In this document: in pieces, positions 38,562-47,803 of the stretch
Layout: the number at the start of each line of letters is the position of its first letter
Position numbering within the stretch: the first letter of the stretch is position 1
Assembly (NCBI GenBank): GCA_029834535.1
Contig: JAQMWT010000427.1
Span: 93,936-157,935 of the forward strand
DNA: 64,000 nt
Direction: 5' to 3'
Source of the DNA: Chrysophaeum taylorii
Lineage: Eukaryota > Sar > Pelagophyceae > Pelagomonadales > Pelagomonadaceae
Notes under the pieces: model-generated
What the model was told of the DNA's origin: nothing
The model's database searches: none
Seen by the model: only the letters and a program-made list of their open reading frames with translations
Program-made: the position numbers and the translations under genes

Positions 38562-38699
38562 GGTGGCGTTCACTTCACAAAGGTTCACGATGGCCACGTA
38601 GGGTGACGTGTTCACTTCAAATCACTTCACCACTATTGTGTGGCTGGTGAAGTGGTTCACGTTCACTTTCTGAAGTGAATTCCCAACGCTGATTTTTTG

Positions 38700-39245
38700 T
38701 TACGAGTCGACTGGTAAGAGGGGGGGGCACGGGCGTTGAGGGGATTTGGCGGATTACGTGGAGTTGTGAGGGATGCCTGGAAGGCGGAGGTATCCCGCCC
38801 AGGGGGTTGGGTTTCTCCCGTGTGGAGACGTGAGTGATGCCTGAAAGGCGGAGGCATCTATCTTGGGGTGTAGGGGAAACTCAGTTCACCCACCCCCCTA
38901 TGCCGGACCGGTGGTCACAACGCGACCTTCAAAATGTCCGAACCGTGAGTGATCCCGCCACAGGCTCACCCATGGCGCCTACGCGCGCCATATTGAGGTT
39001 GGCGAAAAGTATGTTCAAAGGGGAATTCGAGCAAGAACCAATAGACTGGCAGGTGAATACAATGAATTCCAAGTAGGTGAGATTCCTGGGATAGCGGATG
39101 GAGATGGCGGGGCGACATCACCAAGTTCAAGGCAAAAGGAAGGGTAAGTGGAGGGAAGGGCGTTTCCGCCACAGGGGCCTTGTCGGTGTCATCGAGCCGC
39201 GGGGCAGGCGAAGAGAGGACGGGCCCCGCCCGTAGGTCATCGCTG
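38700..39245 (-). mobile_element. Inverted, diverged 3' fragment of the non-LTR element
   Basis: Read on the minus strand it ends like the tail of the 39250-40675 element: GAGTCGACTGGTAAGAGGGGG (inverted tail) near 38705. Near 39187-39240 it carries a block (GGGGCAGGCGAAGAGAGGAC, then GGGCCCCGCCCGTAGGTC) that is the inverse of 40497-40553. The middle is diverged. Confidence 0.5.
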
Positions 39246-39249
39246 AGAG

Positions 39250-40675
39250 CGGCGATTATTTTGGGAGTACTATTAAATAAATCCACCGCACTCAGGGGAC
39301 ATACAACTGGCTTCCCACGACGGCGCTGGTTTCGGCGACCCAGCCAACGTTCATCTCGTCGACGGTTCTCTCTCCCACGAATTCGTCTCCATGGGCGTCC
39401 TCGTCGACCCCACCATCTCGACACCCGTGCTCATACCCCAACTCCAGCGTGCTCTAACCTCCCAGCGCGAGACAGCTCGGGCCACTGCACTCCAGCGCCT
39501 TGCGGCCACCCTTCCCATCACCGATGCACTTCGAGTAGCGGCGTCCTCCTGGGATCGCTTCTCGACCACGTTCATCAGCTCGTGGCCCAGCTCCGCCCTT
39601 CAAATCCCCAACCGCTGCTGGGCTGAGATGTGTGCCCAGTACTTTGGCTACCCCTCTCCAGCTTGTTCGGGCCTCGTGGGCACTCGCATTCTGGACACTG
39701 ACGTCGTTCTCGACGCTCACGGCAAGGTGCTTCTCATGCAGGCCAACCTTGTCAAGCGTGGAGGAGCGCGGACCAACTGGCATGACGGCCAGCTCGACTG
39801 CGTCCTCTGCAGCGTCAAAGAGGCCGGCATCCCAGCCCTGTCCGAGGTTTTCGGCATCTTTGCTGACGTCGTCGCCCCTACCATTCGCACGTGCCTCTAC
39901 GGCCGGTACCGAGGCAATCTCGCCCGTCGCCACGTCGTCCCAGACATCCTCACCACGCTCGACAACAAGGAGCAACTCTACGACATCAAAACCCTCGCTG
40001 GGGTTCGTTATACACCGCCCACGCCCTCCATCCCTCCCACCCGTCGCCTGTCGATAGGCGCGCAGCGCAAGTCCACTCCGAATACCTCGCTCACGCCCGC
40101 GGCATCGACGCCATCATCCCCCAGCCGGGTACAGCACCACCGCCTGGCTTCTTGGGCCCTGTCGAACAGCGGCTACGTAGCTACGGCACCGTCGCCGGCC
40201 TCGTCTTTGGTGCCTTCGGTGAGGCCAGCGCGGCGTGCCACGCTCTCGCCCAAACATGCGCAGAGCGCATCGCTGCGCGAACCTGGGTGGCAAGCGGCTG
40301 CGCCAACTTCACAGAGGCAAAGGCGGCCCAAACTCGCCGCATCTACCGTGAGAGGGGATCGCCAACGCATTAGGCCGGGCTCGCTGTGCCCTCACCGCCC
40401 TCACCCATGTCGCCGCCGCGGGGAACCCCACCCAGGCCGCCCGATCCCAGCAGGACGTCACCCTTCGTCGCACATACGTCCGGCGGCAGCATGCGTACGA
40501 CCTACGGGCGGGGCCCGTCCTCTCTTCGCCTGCCCCACGCCTCGGCGATGACCCCGACTAGGTCCCGCGTACTTATCTCCGCCCGTCAGGCACATCCCTC
40601 CTACCCCACAAACCCACCCACATCCTTCATGCTCCCCACACACACCCCCCTCTTAGCAGTCGACATTTAAAGACA
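39250..40675 (+). mobile_element. Non-LTR retroelement 3' part with nuclease-like domain, frameshifted
   Basis: The + strand frame 39391-40018 encodes VDPTISTPVLIPQLQRALTS, the helical region AEMCAQYFGYPSPAC, then RHVVPDILTTLDNKEQLYDI followed by KTL. The order P-D...D-I-K is that of a PD-(D/E)XK nuclease, as in R2/CRE-type LINEs that carry a restriction-like endonuclease at the C-terminus. Near 40005-40015 the frame shifts and continues as EYLAHARGIDAIIPQPGTAP, FGAFGEASAACHALAQTCAE and so on to about 40373. Another frameshift there breaks the end, which is intact in the copy at 52410. The reverse transcriptase is absent here. The 3' tail is TTAGCAGTCGACATTTAAAG. Confidence 0.6.
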
Positions 40676-40958
40676 TACAACTAGTATCCTCGAAGCTGAC
40701 ATCACGTCCCCTAGTCCTCGTCCTTGCAAGGACCATCATAGTTTACCTTCCCATGCTGCTGCCAAAGGGAACGCGCGACCCCAATAGTGGCTTATTTGCC
40801 CGTCCATCACCTCGCCCTCAATGCTCCTCTCTAAACCTCTCGTCTGAACGCTCTGTGATTTTGCGCACATTGCCAGTTGCAAAGCATGTCTAGTGAAAAG
40901 CCTGTGAGAGTTTCCGAGTGCCATAAGTCACGACAGAGCTGAGGACGTCGACAAGGGC
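40676..40958. other. Intergenic region, nothing seen
   Basis: No consistent coding or repeat signal. Confidence 0.3.
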
Positions 40959-41285
40959 TTACGCGAGCTCTTTTTCTTCGAACATGCTGTCTGTCGTCCT
41001 GCTCTTCCTCGTACACGATGACGACACTTTCGTTCGTTTCGTACGACGAATGACCATTGCAAGCACGATGACCGTTACTAGGAGAGCGATGATAACTGCA
41101 CCACCACCACCCAGTTCGCGTGGCGCCGGTCACGCGGTTCTCGAACCTCCGGCCTATCCTGGAGGCTGCGCTGGAAAACCTCCACATCGCGCGCCATCTC
41201 CTTCCGCTTCCGCGCCAACAAACGCCTGCATGTGCGCCTCCTTCTCTTCTTTCTCCTCCGCGACAGCAACCATCTACGCCTGCTC
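40959..41285 (-). CDS. Candidate small single-pass membrane protein
   Basis: The last part on the minus strand reads GAVIIALLVTVIVLAMVIRR, then TKRTKVSSSCTRKSRTT and FEEKELA plus stop (40959). This is a membrane helix followed by a short basic cytosolic tail. Upstream on the same strand, MVAVAEEKEEKEAHMQAFVG (from about 41267) is an open charged stretch. An intron such as one ending GGTGGTGCAG near 41100 would be needed to join them, and the exact splice is not resolved. It may be a tail-anchored, SNARE-like or adhesion-type protein fragment. Confidence 0.3.
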
Positions 41286-41399
41286 GTGTGTCTTCTTCCT
41301 CCTCCGCTGGAGCGTATCTTTGTCTTGACGGCCGTTTTCGCCACAAATTATCGATTTTTTCATCCCGAAAGAAAATAACGAACAAAAGTTTTATGCCAA

Positions 41400-42523
41400 A
41401 AATTATGGGGTCAAAATAAAATTACTATGTTATTACAATTTTCGTATGGTTAGCGACTCGCAGGCTCAAAAAGCCAAAAAGGACGGTCGCAAATGATGGT
41501 CGCAGAAGACGAGAATGAAAGAAGAAAAGACCACAGACGACCATAGGGGACTGATAAGAAGAAAGCAAGAAACCTCAAAGGAGAAGGGAGAAGCAAGCAG
41601 GAAGGCACAGAAACGCAGAGAGAAGAAGGGTGAGAGCAGCAAGAAGAGCACTTAGCGTTTGGTGCGCAAGGAGCGTGGTGCAGATCGAAGGGGACGGTAG
41701 AAGAGAGAAAAAAGCAAATGGTGAGGGCGCTAGGAGAATGAGTGTTTTGATCTTGGAGCAGAGAGAGAGAGAGAGAGAGAGAGAGGTGGCGCCCCAACCG
41801 CCGCCGCCGCCGCTACCGCCCAATTATCTCGATGTAGAAAGAGTAAGTGAAAAAGATACGAAAGGTCGCACGCCCTGCGGGCCGCCCCTCTCCTCTCGTT
41901 CGTGTCGCCTTGGCGGCGACTCTCCCTAAATCAGTTGGGTTCCAGCCTCCGATGCCCCTTCCCCCACTCACTCCGCGCTTCTGTATTCCGTGCCGTCTGA
42001 CTCGCGCCCGTCGCTTAGTAGCGCCACACCTTCCCACACATAGCACTCGGCTATTTGAAACTCCGGATGCGAACTCGAAAAGTGGCAAATTCAGAGACTC
42101 GAAACCAAACGTCGGCCGCAGAGACGCTGAACCTGACGTGCAAGCGGGACAAGCAATGGATAGCACTCACAAACAACCTCGATTGAAAGCCGCGCAATCG
42201 AATAACTCGCAGGTGTCGTGTATGACGAAACTAGGTTGACTGTTGATGCTTTTCACAAATGTGACCACCACTTCACTCCCATGAGCACACCAGATCCAGA
42301 CGCGCGATATATCCAGGAAAATATCACCAGGAAGGCCTGGGGTAGGGTGAAAGATGGTCGGAGACGGGGCGTTTGAAGCACGGGTGATCGTGCAAGGCGG
42401 CCAGCTCTGCGATTTTCAGGATGGTCTCTAATCATCGGTCAGGCGCGGCCTTGCCGCTTCAATACACAAAGTTAAGTGGAGTTGGCACCATCATCGAGGT
42501 AGGCACGTTCATAAATAGAAACA
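41400..42523. other. Intergenic region with (GA)n microsatellite
   Basis: Contains A/G-rich sequence with a (GA)n run (about 41760-41785). Short frames on both strands look like noise. Confidence 0.35.
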
Positions 42524-43433
42524 TTAGGGGGGTGTCGCGAGTAGGAATTGCCAATAGTTGGCGGGGTGCTCGAGCCTCGCATTGGTCGCAGCCGTCGTGC
42601 GGCCGGCCATCTCGGAGCACAAGGCCTCGACCTTTTCGTTGCCTGCGGATACGAGTAGGCGGGACGAAAGCGAAGAAAAACGGACCGTAGTGGTTGTGAC
42701 AGGTGACCTCGAGCTCGCGGCCAAAGTCGGTGAGGTCGGCATACTTGCGGTCAGCGGCGAGGGCTTGGTTGGTGCTGCGGTGTTGGAGAACTATGGGGGT
42801 GGCACCCAGCTCGTGGGACGCGGGCACGGGGTCTTCCCCCGCGGCGAGGTGGCGCACGACCCCCGTGTTTTTGGGGGCGACCTTCTCGCAGGTCCAGACC
42901 GCGTCGGTCGATGCGTTGGCTGTCACGAAAACAGGCGCTTGATTTGCAAGCCTCGAGGCGTTGAAGGACGTCTTTAGGGCCGACGCGAGGTAGTAGGGCT
43001 GGTCGTCGACGTGGGTCACGAGGTGAATCGGGGTCCCGTAGGTGACCACAGCTTCTTTTGCCTTGTCCACGGGGAGCACGGTAAAGGCGGTGCGCGCGAC
43101 GGGCTCCGCGCGAGGCGTTGCCGTGACTAGTTTGCGTTCGGCTTGGCTTTCGTGGAGCGTTTCCGTCAAATCGACGGCCAGAGCGCAGCCCGTCTCCAGG
43201 TGCGCGACCATGACGACGCTCCCGAACCGTAGCTCGGGGCTGAGCGTTGCCGGCCGAAGGTACTTGGCCTCCTTGGCGTGCATCTCGCTCGTCACGAGCT
43301 TTCCCGCGGACTGGGACCGCCCAAAGTCCGCCAGCATCTCCTCTTCGAGATGTCGCTCCTCCAACCAGTTCCCAACGCGCGTCGAAGACCCATAACGCGG
43401 ACCCCCGGACAACTGCTGCGGCGTGAACTGCAT
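42524..43433 (-). CDS. CFAP161: Cilia- and flagella-associated protein 161
   Basis: Exon 1 (43433-42686) and exon 2 (42642-42524) are joined over a 43-bp intron (42685-42643, GTCCG to ATCCGCAG). The product is 288 residues. It begins with RYGSSTRVGNWLEERHLEEE, contains PVPASHELGATPIVLQHRST and NQALAADRKYADLTDFGREL, and after the intron continues NEKVEALCSEMAGRTTAATN and HPANYWQFLLATPP. This matches CFAP161 from the start (Y-G-P-G-V-R-I-G-N-W-x-E) to the end (P-x-N-H-W). CFAP161 is a microtubule inner protein of ciliary doublets, so the organism builds a flagellum at some stage. The intron is strongly supported because exon 2 restores the conserved C-terminus. Confidence 0.88.
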
Positions 43434-43569
43434 CGTTAATGAGACTTATTCGTCTTCGTGCGTCCGTTTTCCGCGCGGATTTATTATGTTGTTTAGCAGA
43501 TACTACTGAACTACTGTACTCGCGGGCCAGGCGCGACGCCTCCCCAAGAGAAGAAGGCAATTTTACAAA

Positions 43570-44244
43570 TCAAGAGGCGGCACCACCACCACCAAAGACA
43601 GCCTTGGCGGTCCAATCGAAGAGGAGAGCCCATTCCCGGCGCTGGAAGGCCGTGCAGTAGGCGAGGAGGGTCCCGTCGGTGGCGCGCTCGGCGAGCGCGA
43701 CAAAGGCGTCGGGGTCCCATCGGCGGAGCCCGTCTTTGACGAAGGCGGCGGCTCGCGGATCTGGGTAGTCTCGGAGCACGTCCTCGGCGAGGTTTGGAAG
43801 GTCGTCGAAGAGGGGGTGCCTGCCCAGGACTCGGTTCCAGTACCTCGCGTTCTGAAAGCCGGTCAAGCCGAGTTCGCCGTCGTGGGGCCCTTCGCGTCGG
43901 TGGAGAAGAGCGTGGACGTACGCGGCGTCGGATCCAGCCGAGCTATCGGGGGTTACCAGATCGTGGGCCTCGTCGAGCATGTCGCAGCCCACGTAAAGCG
44001 TCGCGAGGAGCGCCCGGAGACGGGGCCGCTGTTCGGGCGCCACAGCCCCGAGAACGAGGTCGTCCGAGGACCTCAGGTCGCACGCGCACGCCGGTTTAGA
44101 CTCCTTTTCCGCTTGCGTCAACGGTCTGCCGTAGGCCATCGGCTTGGCGACCGTCAGAGCGAGCTCGCGGCCGTCGACGTAGGCCCGGAGACGCTTGAGA
44201 GATTCGCTCGGCGCGAGGGCCATAGCGAGGGCACAAAAAAGCAT
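43570..44244 (-). CDS. Secreted protein of unknown function with conserved HRREG block
   Basis: The protein is 224 residues with a signal peptide (MLFCALAMALAPS). The central block YVHALLHRREGPHDGELGLT followed by NARYWNRVLGRHPLFDDL resembles a 'H-x-x-x-H-R-R-E-G...N-x-K/R-Y-W-x-x-R-x-G-x-H-P-x-F' pattern found in uncharacterised bacterial and fungal proteins. It is divergent from the RND transporter gene with 45 bp between starts. Confidence 0.6.
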   Translation of the reverse strand: MLFCALAMALAPSESLKRLRAYVDGRELALTVAKPMAYGRPLTQAEKESKPACACDLRSSDDLVLGAVAPEQRPRLRALLATLYVGCDMLDEAHDLVTPDSSAGSDAAYVHALLHRREGPHDGELGLTGFQNARYWNRVLGRHPLFDDLPNLAEDVLRDYPDPRAAAFVKDGLRRWDPDAFVALAERATDGTLLAYCTAFQRREWALLFDWTAKAVFGGGGAAS

Positions 44245-44289
44245 TATAAATAATACTTAGAGTCCGGTAAAAAAATAACCGTCTAAAGT

Positions 44290-46872
44290 ATGGGAAGCAG
44301 CGTCGTGGAAGAGATCGCCGCCAAGTGGGCGTTCGCGACGCGGCGGCTGCGGTGGGTGATCGTTCTGGCGTCTCTCGGCGTGCTCGGGACGTACTCGATC
44401 GCCATCAAGCTGCTCGAACGCGCAAACGGCGACTTTGCGCTTATGAAGGGCACCAAGTCGCGGCGAGCGTCGATGGAGGTCGAAAAGACGTTTCCATCGC
44501 TCGCGAGGACGCAGTCGATGGTCGTGTTGGTCGAGTCCGAGGTGCCCCTCGGGTCTCTTCCCAATTACTGCGAGTGGGAGTTATCGCTCGTTTCGGCGAT
44601 AAACGCCGAATACTCGTGCGAGGCGTCGTCGTCGTCGACGTGCTTCCTGCGCTCGGTCGAGTCGTGGTGCGCCTTGGACGCCGCCGGCGCCACGCCCCTC
44701 GGCGTGGACTTTGTGTCGCCGCCGGGGATGACGCTGGTGAACGCGACGCGGGCCCTCGTGAGCGTCACCTATTCTGGCCGTAAGAGCACGACGAAGCGGT
44801 TCCGGCTCAACCATTGGGTCGACCGTCGGGCCAAGTCACTCCGAGACGAGCTCGGGCTCGGGGGGTTGTTGGAGCTATCCACGACGGGGTTTGATCGCCT
44901 CGAGGAAGCCGGGGTCGACGGCACCAAAAAAGACCTCGGCAACGTCGACACTCGAAGTCTACCGCTCGCTCTCGTCGTCATGGCTTGTACGCTCGGGAAC
45001 CTCGCGCTGCTCGTCGTGCCACTCGCGGCCATCCTCTGCGCCACCGTCCTCGAGTTTACGATCATGTCCATGGTCTCGACGACCTACCAGATCGTCTCCT
45101 TCGCGCCCTCGGTCATGATGTCTCTCACCCTCGCGCTCTCCTTCGACTATTCGCTCTTCTTCTGCTCGCGTTACCTCGAGGCGAGAGCCCTTTCTAGACC
45201 TCCCGAAGACCGCGTCCGCGATGTCCTCGAGAGCGCGGGCCACACCGTCGTCGTCAGCGGCACCACCCTCGTCGCCTGCTTTTTGGGTTTGTTGTGCTTT
45301 CCGGACCGCGTCCTCCGGGGCCTCGCTATCTCCGTCAGCGTCGGCCTCGGCGCCGCGATGCTTTTCACGCTCACCCTCACGCCCGCCATCCTCCACATCG
45401 CCGGCGAGGAACTCTGCGGAGCCCAGGATAAGCTCAACGCCTTTGTTCGGCGCCGCCTATATCGCGTCGCCACACGGCGGCATGGACCGCCAGACGAGGA
45501 CGAAGATGAGAGCTACTACGAGCCGCTCGACGATCGCAAGGCCCCGCCGAAAAAGCCAAACGCGTGGGAAAGGCTCACGCGGTATCTGTGGGATGACAGG
45601 CGGATCGCTTTTGGGGTCGTGTGCGGCGTCGTCGCCCTCTCGGCCCCCGCCTGCCGCTACTGCTTCGACCTCCGCATCCTCGCCGACAACGCGTTGGTCG
45701 CTCCGGCGACGTCGGCGCCGGCGCACGCGTACGAGCGCGTCGAGCGCCACTTTGGCGGCGGCGCGGTGGCACCCTACTACCTCCTCTTCAAAGGCAACAC
45801 CACCACCAACATGTTGTCGCAGTCATCCCTCGACTACATGGATACCGTTTTGTTTGGTTTCGTGACGAACGCGACCGACCGACCCGCGGGCCCTCTGGAT
45901 ATCGTATCGCTCGCTCGCCTCGACGGCCGCAAACTCACCACCCAGGACTACGAAGCCTGCTTCGCCAACGCGTCATCAAACCCCGCCGTCTGCCCGTCCC
46001 TCAACATCCTCGTTGCCGAGTACCTGACGGCCGACCGCTCGTCGGCCCTCGCCGAGATCGTCCTCTCGGGCGACGCCTACGCGACGAGCGGCTTTGATTG
46101 GATCGAGGACGCGAGAAGAGCCCTCCACCGAGCCCCCGCCCGAGACGACCTCTACCTCGACGGCGTCGCCGCCCAGTACCGCGACATCATCCAAACCCTC
46201 TACGCCTCCTTTCCGATCGTCGTCGCCGCGACCCTCGCGATCGTTTTCGTCCTTTTGGCCATCTCCTTCTCTTCCGTCGCCGCGCCCCTCCGATCCGTCG
46301 CCGCCCTCTGCCTCACCCTCTCCTGGACCTTCGGCACGGCCGTCCTGGTGTACCAGCGCCACAACTTCTTCAAGGCGGCTCCCTTCTTCTCGACCAGGGG
46401 CCGCGGCTCGGGGGTCCACTGGCTCGCGCCCCTCGTCTGCTTCTCCATCGTCGTCGGCCTCGCCCTCGATTACGACGTCTTCCTCCTCGCCCGCGTCCAC
46501 GAGTATCGTTTTCTCCGCGGTCTCGACGACCGCGACGCCCTCCTCGCCGCCGTTTCGCGCACCGGACTCATCATCACCTCCGCCGGACTCATCATGGCCA
46601 TCGCCTTCTCCGGTCTCTTCCTCTCCACCTGCACCATCCTCAACCAGTGCGCCTGGCTCCTCGTCTGCGCCGTCCTCTACGATACCTTCGTCATCCGGAC
46701 GCTCTTCATGCCATCCCTCCTCTCGCTCTCCCGCGAATACGCCTGGTGGCCCACCAAACCCCCGCTTCCCACACACGACGACCAAAACGACCCCGCCGCC
46801 GGCCCGCGCTGCAGCGAAACACCCCCGCCTCCTCTCCTCGACCCTCCTTCTTCGCCCCCCAACCTTGTATAA
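44290..46872 (+). CDS. RND-superfamily (MMPL/Patched-like) membrane transporter
   Basis: The protein is 860 residues with the duplicated RND layout: helix 1 near residue 25, a large non-cytosolic loop (Cys-rich, CEASSSSTCFLR), a block of about five helices with ALSFDYSLFFCSRYLEA, a cytosolic linker, helix 7 (AFGVVCGVVALSAPA), a second loop, and a final helix block with IVVGLALDYDVFLLARVHEY. The F-D-Y and D-Y-D motifs in the helix-4/helix-10 equivalents are the proton-relay positions of MmpL proteins. It probably exports lipids or hydrophobic compounds driven by protons or ions; the substrate is unknown. No introns are needed. Confidence 0.88.
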   Translation: MGSSVVEEIAAKWAFATRRLRWVIVLASLGVLGTYSIAIKLLERANGDFALMKGTKSRRASMEVEKTFPSLARTQSMVVLVESEVPLGSLPNYCEWELSLVSAINAEYSCEASSSSTCFLRSVESWCALDAAGATPLGVDFVSPPGMTLVNATRALVSVTYSGRKSTTKRFRLNHWVDRRAKSLRDELGLGGLLELSTTGFDRLEEAGVDGTKKDLGNVDTRSLPLALVVMACTLGNLALLVVPLAAILCATVLEFTIMSMVSTTYQIVSFAPSVMMSLTLALSFDYSLFFCSRYLEARALSRPPEDRVRDVLESAGHTVVVSGTTLVACFLGLLCFPDRVLRGLAISVSVGLGAAMLFTLTLTPAILHIAGEELCGAQDKLNAFVRRRLYRVATRRHGPPDEDEDESYYEPLDDRKAPPKKPNAWERLTRYLWDDRRIAFGVVCGVVALSAPACRYCFDLRILADNALVAPATSAPAHAYERVERHFGGGAVAPYYLLFKGNTTTNMLSQSSLDYMDTVLFGFVTNATDRPAGPLDIVSLARLDGRKLTTQDYEACFANASSNPAVCPSLNILVAEYLTADRSSALAEIVLSGDAYATSGFDWIEDARRALHRAPARDDLYLDGVAAQYRDIIQTLYASFPIVVAATLAIVFVLLAISFSSVAAPLRSVAALCLTLSWTFGTAVLVYQRHNFFKAAPFFSTRGRGSGVHWLAPLVCFSIVVGLALDYDVFLLARVHEYRFLRGLDDRDALLAAVSRTGLIITSAGLIMAIAFSGLFLSTCTILNQCAWLLVCAVLYDTFVIRTLFMPSLLSLSREYAWWPTKPPLPTHDDQNDPAAGPRCSETPPPPLLDPPSSPPNLV

Positions 46873-47575
46873 CAGACAGACAGACATATAGACAGACGAG
46901 GGACCTCCTCCTCCTAGTCCACTCATTTCAATTGCGTGGTGGGTTTTGATTTTATTTGATTTAATTTAATTTAATTTGATTTAATTTACCACGCGCGGGC
47001 GGCTGTGGTAACATGTGAACTTTCAAAAACTCCGGCTGTAATAATAAACCCACACATTAGGAATTGTGATTCTCTACCTCGTACGTTATCTATCGCCCTC
47101 TCCTCAAGACATGAGCTTCCCTTGTGCCATAATTGAATCAGTCCTGTTCTTCGAGCGAGCGAGCGAGCGAGCGAGCGAGCTCTCGCGGTACCTCGTCCGC
47201 CTGCGTTTTCACAACATACAGGCCATCCGCCTTTCGCGGAGGCGGCTCGCGTCGTCGCATCGCGATCCCTTCCGCACGGCTTCTCTCCGCCCGTGGGTAT
47301 TTTGGATGTAGGGTTTCTTCGAATTTCCACCGGTTCACGGCGCTTTTCACCCTTCGCCCGTCCGCGGGGGGGGTGGGAGGTCAGAAGTGCAAAAAACACG
47401 TCGCAACATGATTATGGTGTTTACGAGCAGCCCTGATAAAAATGAAAGGCAGTAAAGTGAGATTGATGAGCCGCCATGTACCAAGCTAGTCAGCAAGTAA
47501 GAAGCCGAGAACAACGGCCAAATAAGAGAAGTCCTTCGGGGCGCTCCTTGCTCCAGAGAGTCGGAGCGTCGTAGG
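46873..47575. other. Intergenic region with TTTAATTTGATT and GAGC repeats
   Basis: Contains ATTTAATTTAATTTGATTT repeats (46950-46988) and a (GAGC)n run (47154-47182). I see no gene. Confidence 0.4.
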
Positions 47576-47577
47576 CG

Positions 47578-47803
<226 letters not shown>

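Larger units (their letters stand above)
35834..38691 (+). mobile_element. hAT-superfamily DNA transposon, decayed
   Basis: The right end reads, inverted, CAGCGTTGGGAATTCACTTC, and the left end CAGCGTTGTGGAAATTAATT, so the terminal inverted repeats agree over the first bases and then diverge. CAGxGTTGGGAA is a classic hAT terminus. An 8-bp target duplication is present with one mismatch: ATTTTTTC (35826-35833) and ATTTTTTG (38692-38699). Both ends carry many CACTTCA/TGAAGTG subterminal repeats (35868-35955 and 38569-38680), typical transposase-binding sites. The element is 2858 bp and holds a transposase pseudogene. Confidence 0.8.

Noticed and set aside
44325-46949. Arg-rich open frames overlapping the RND transporter gene
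   Set aside because: They are out-of-frame shadows; the 860-residue frame has the full membrane topology and motifs.
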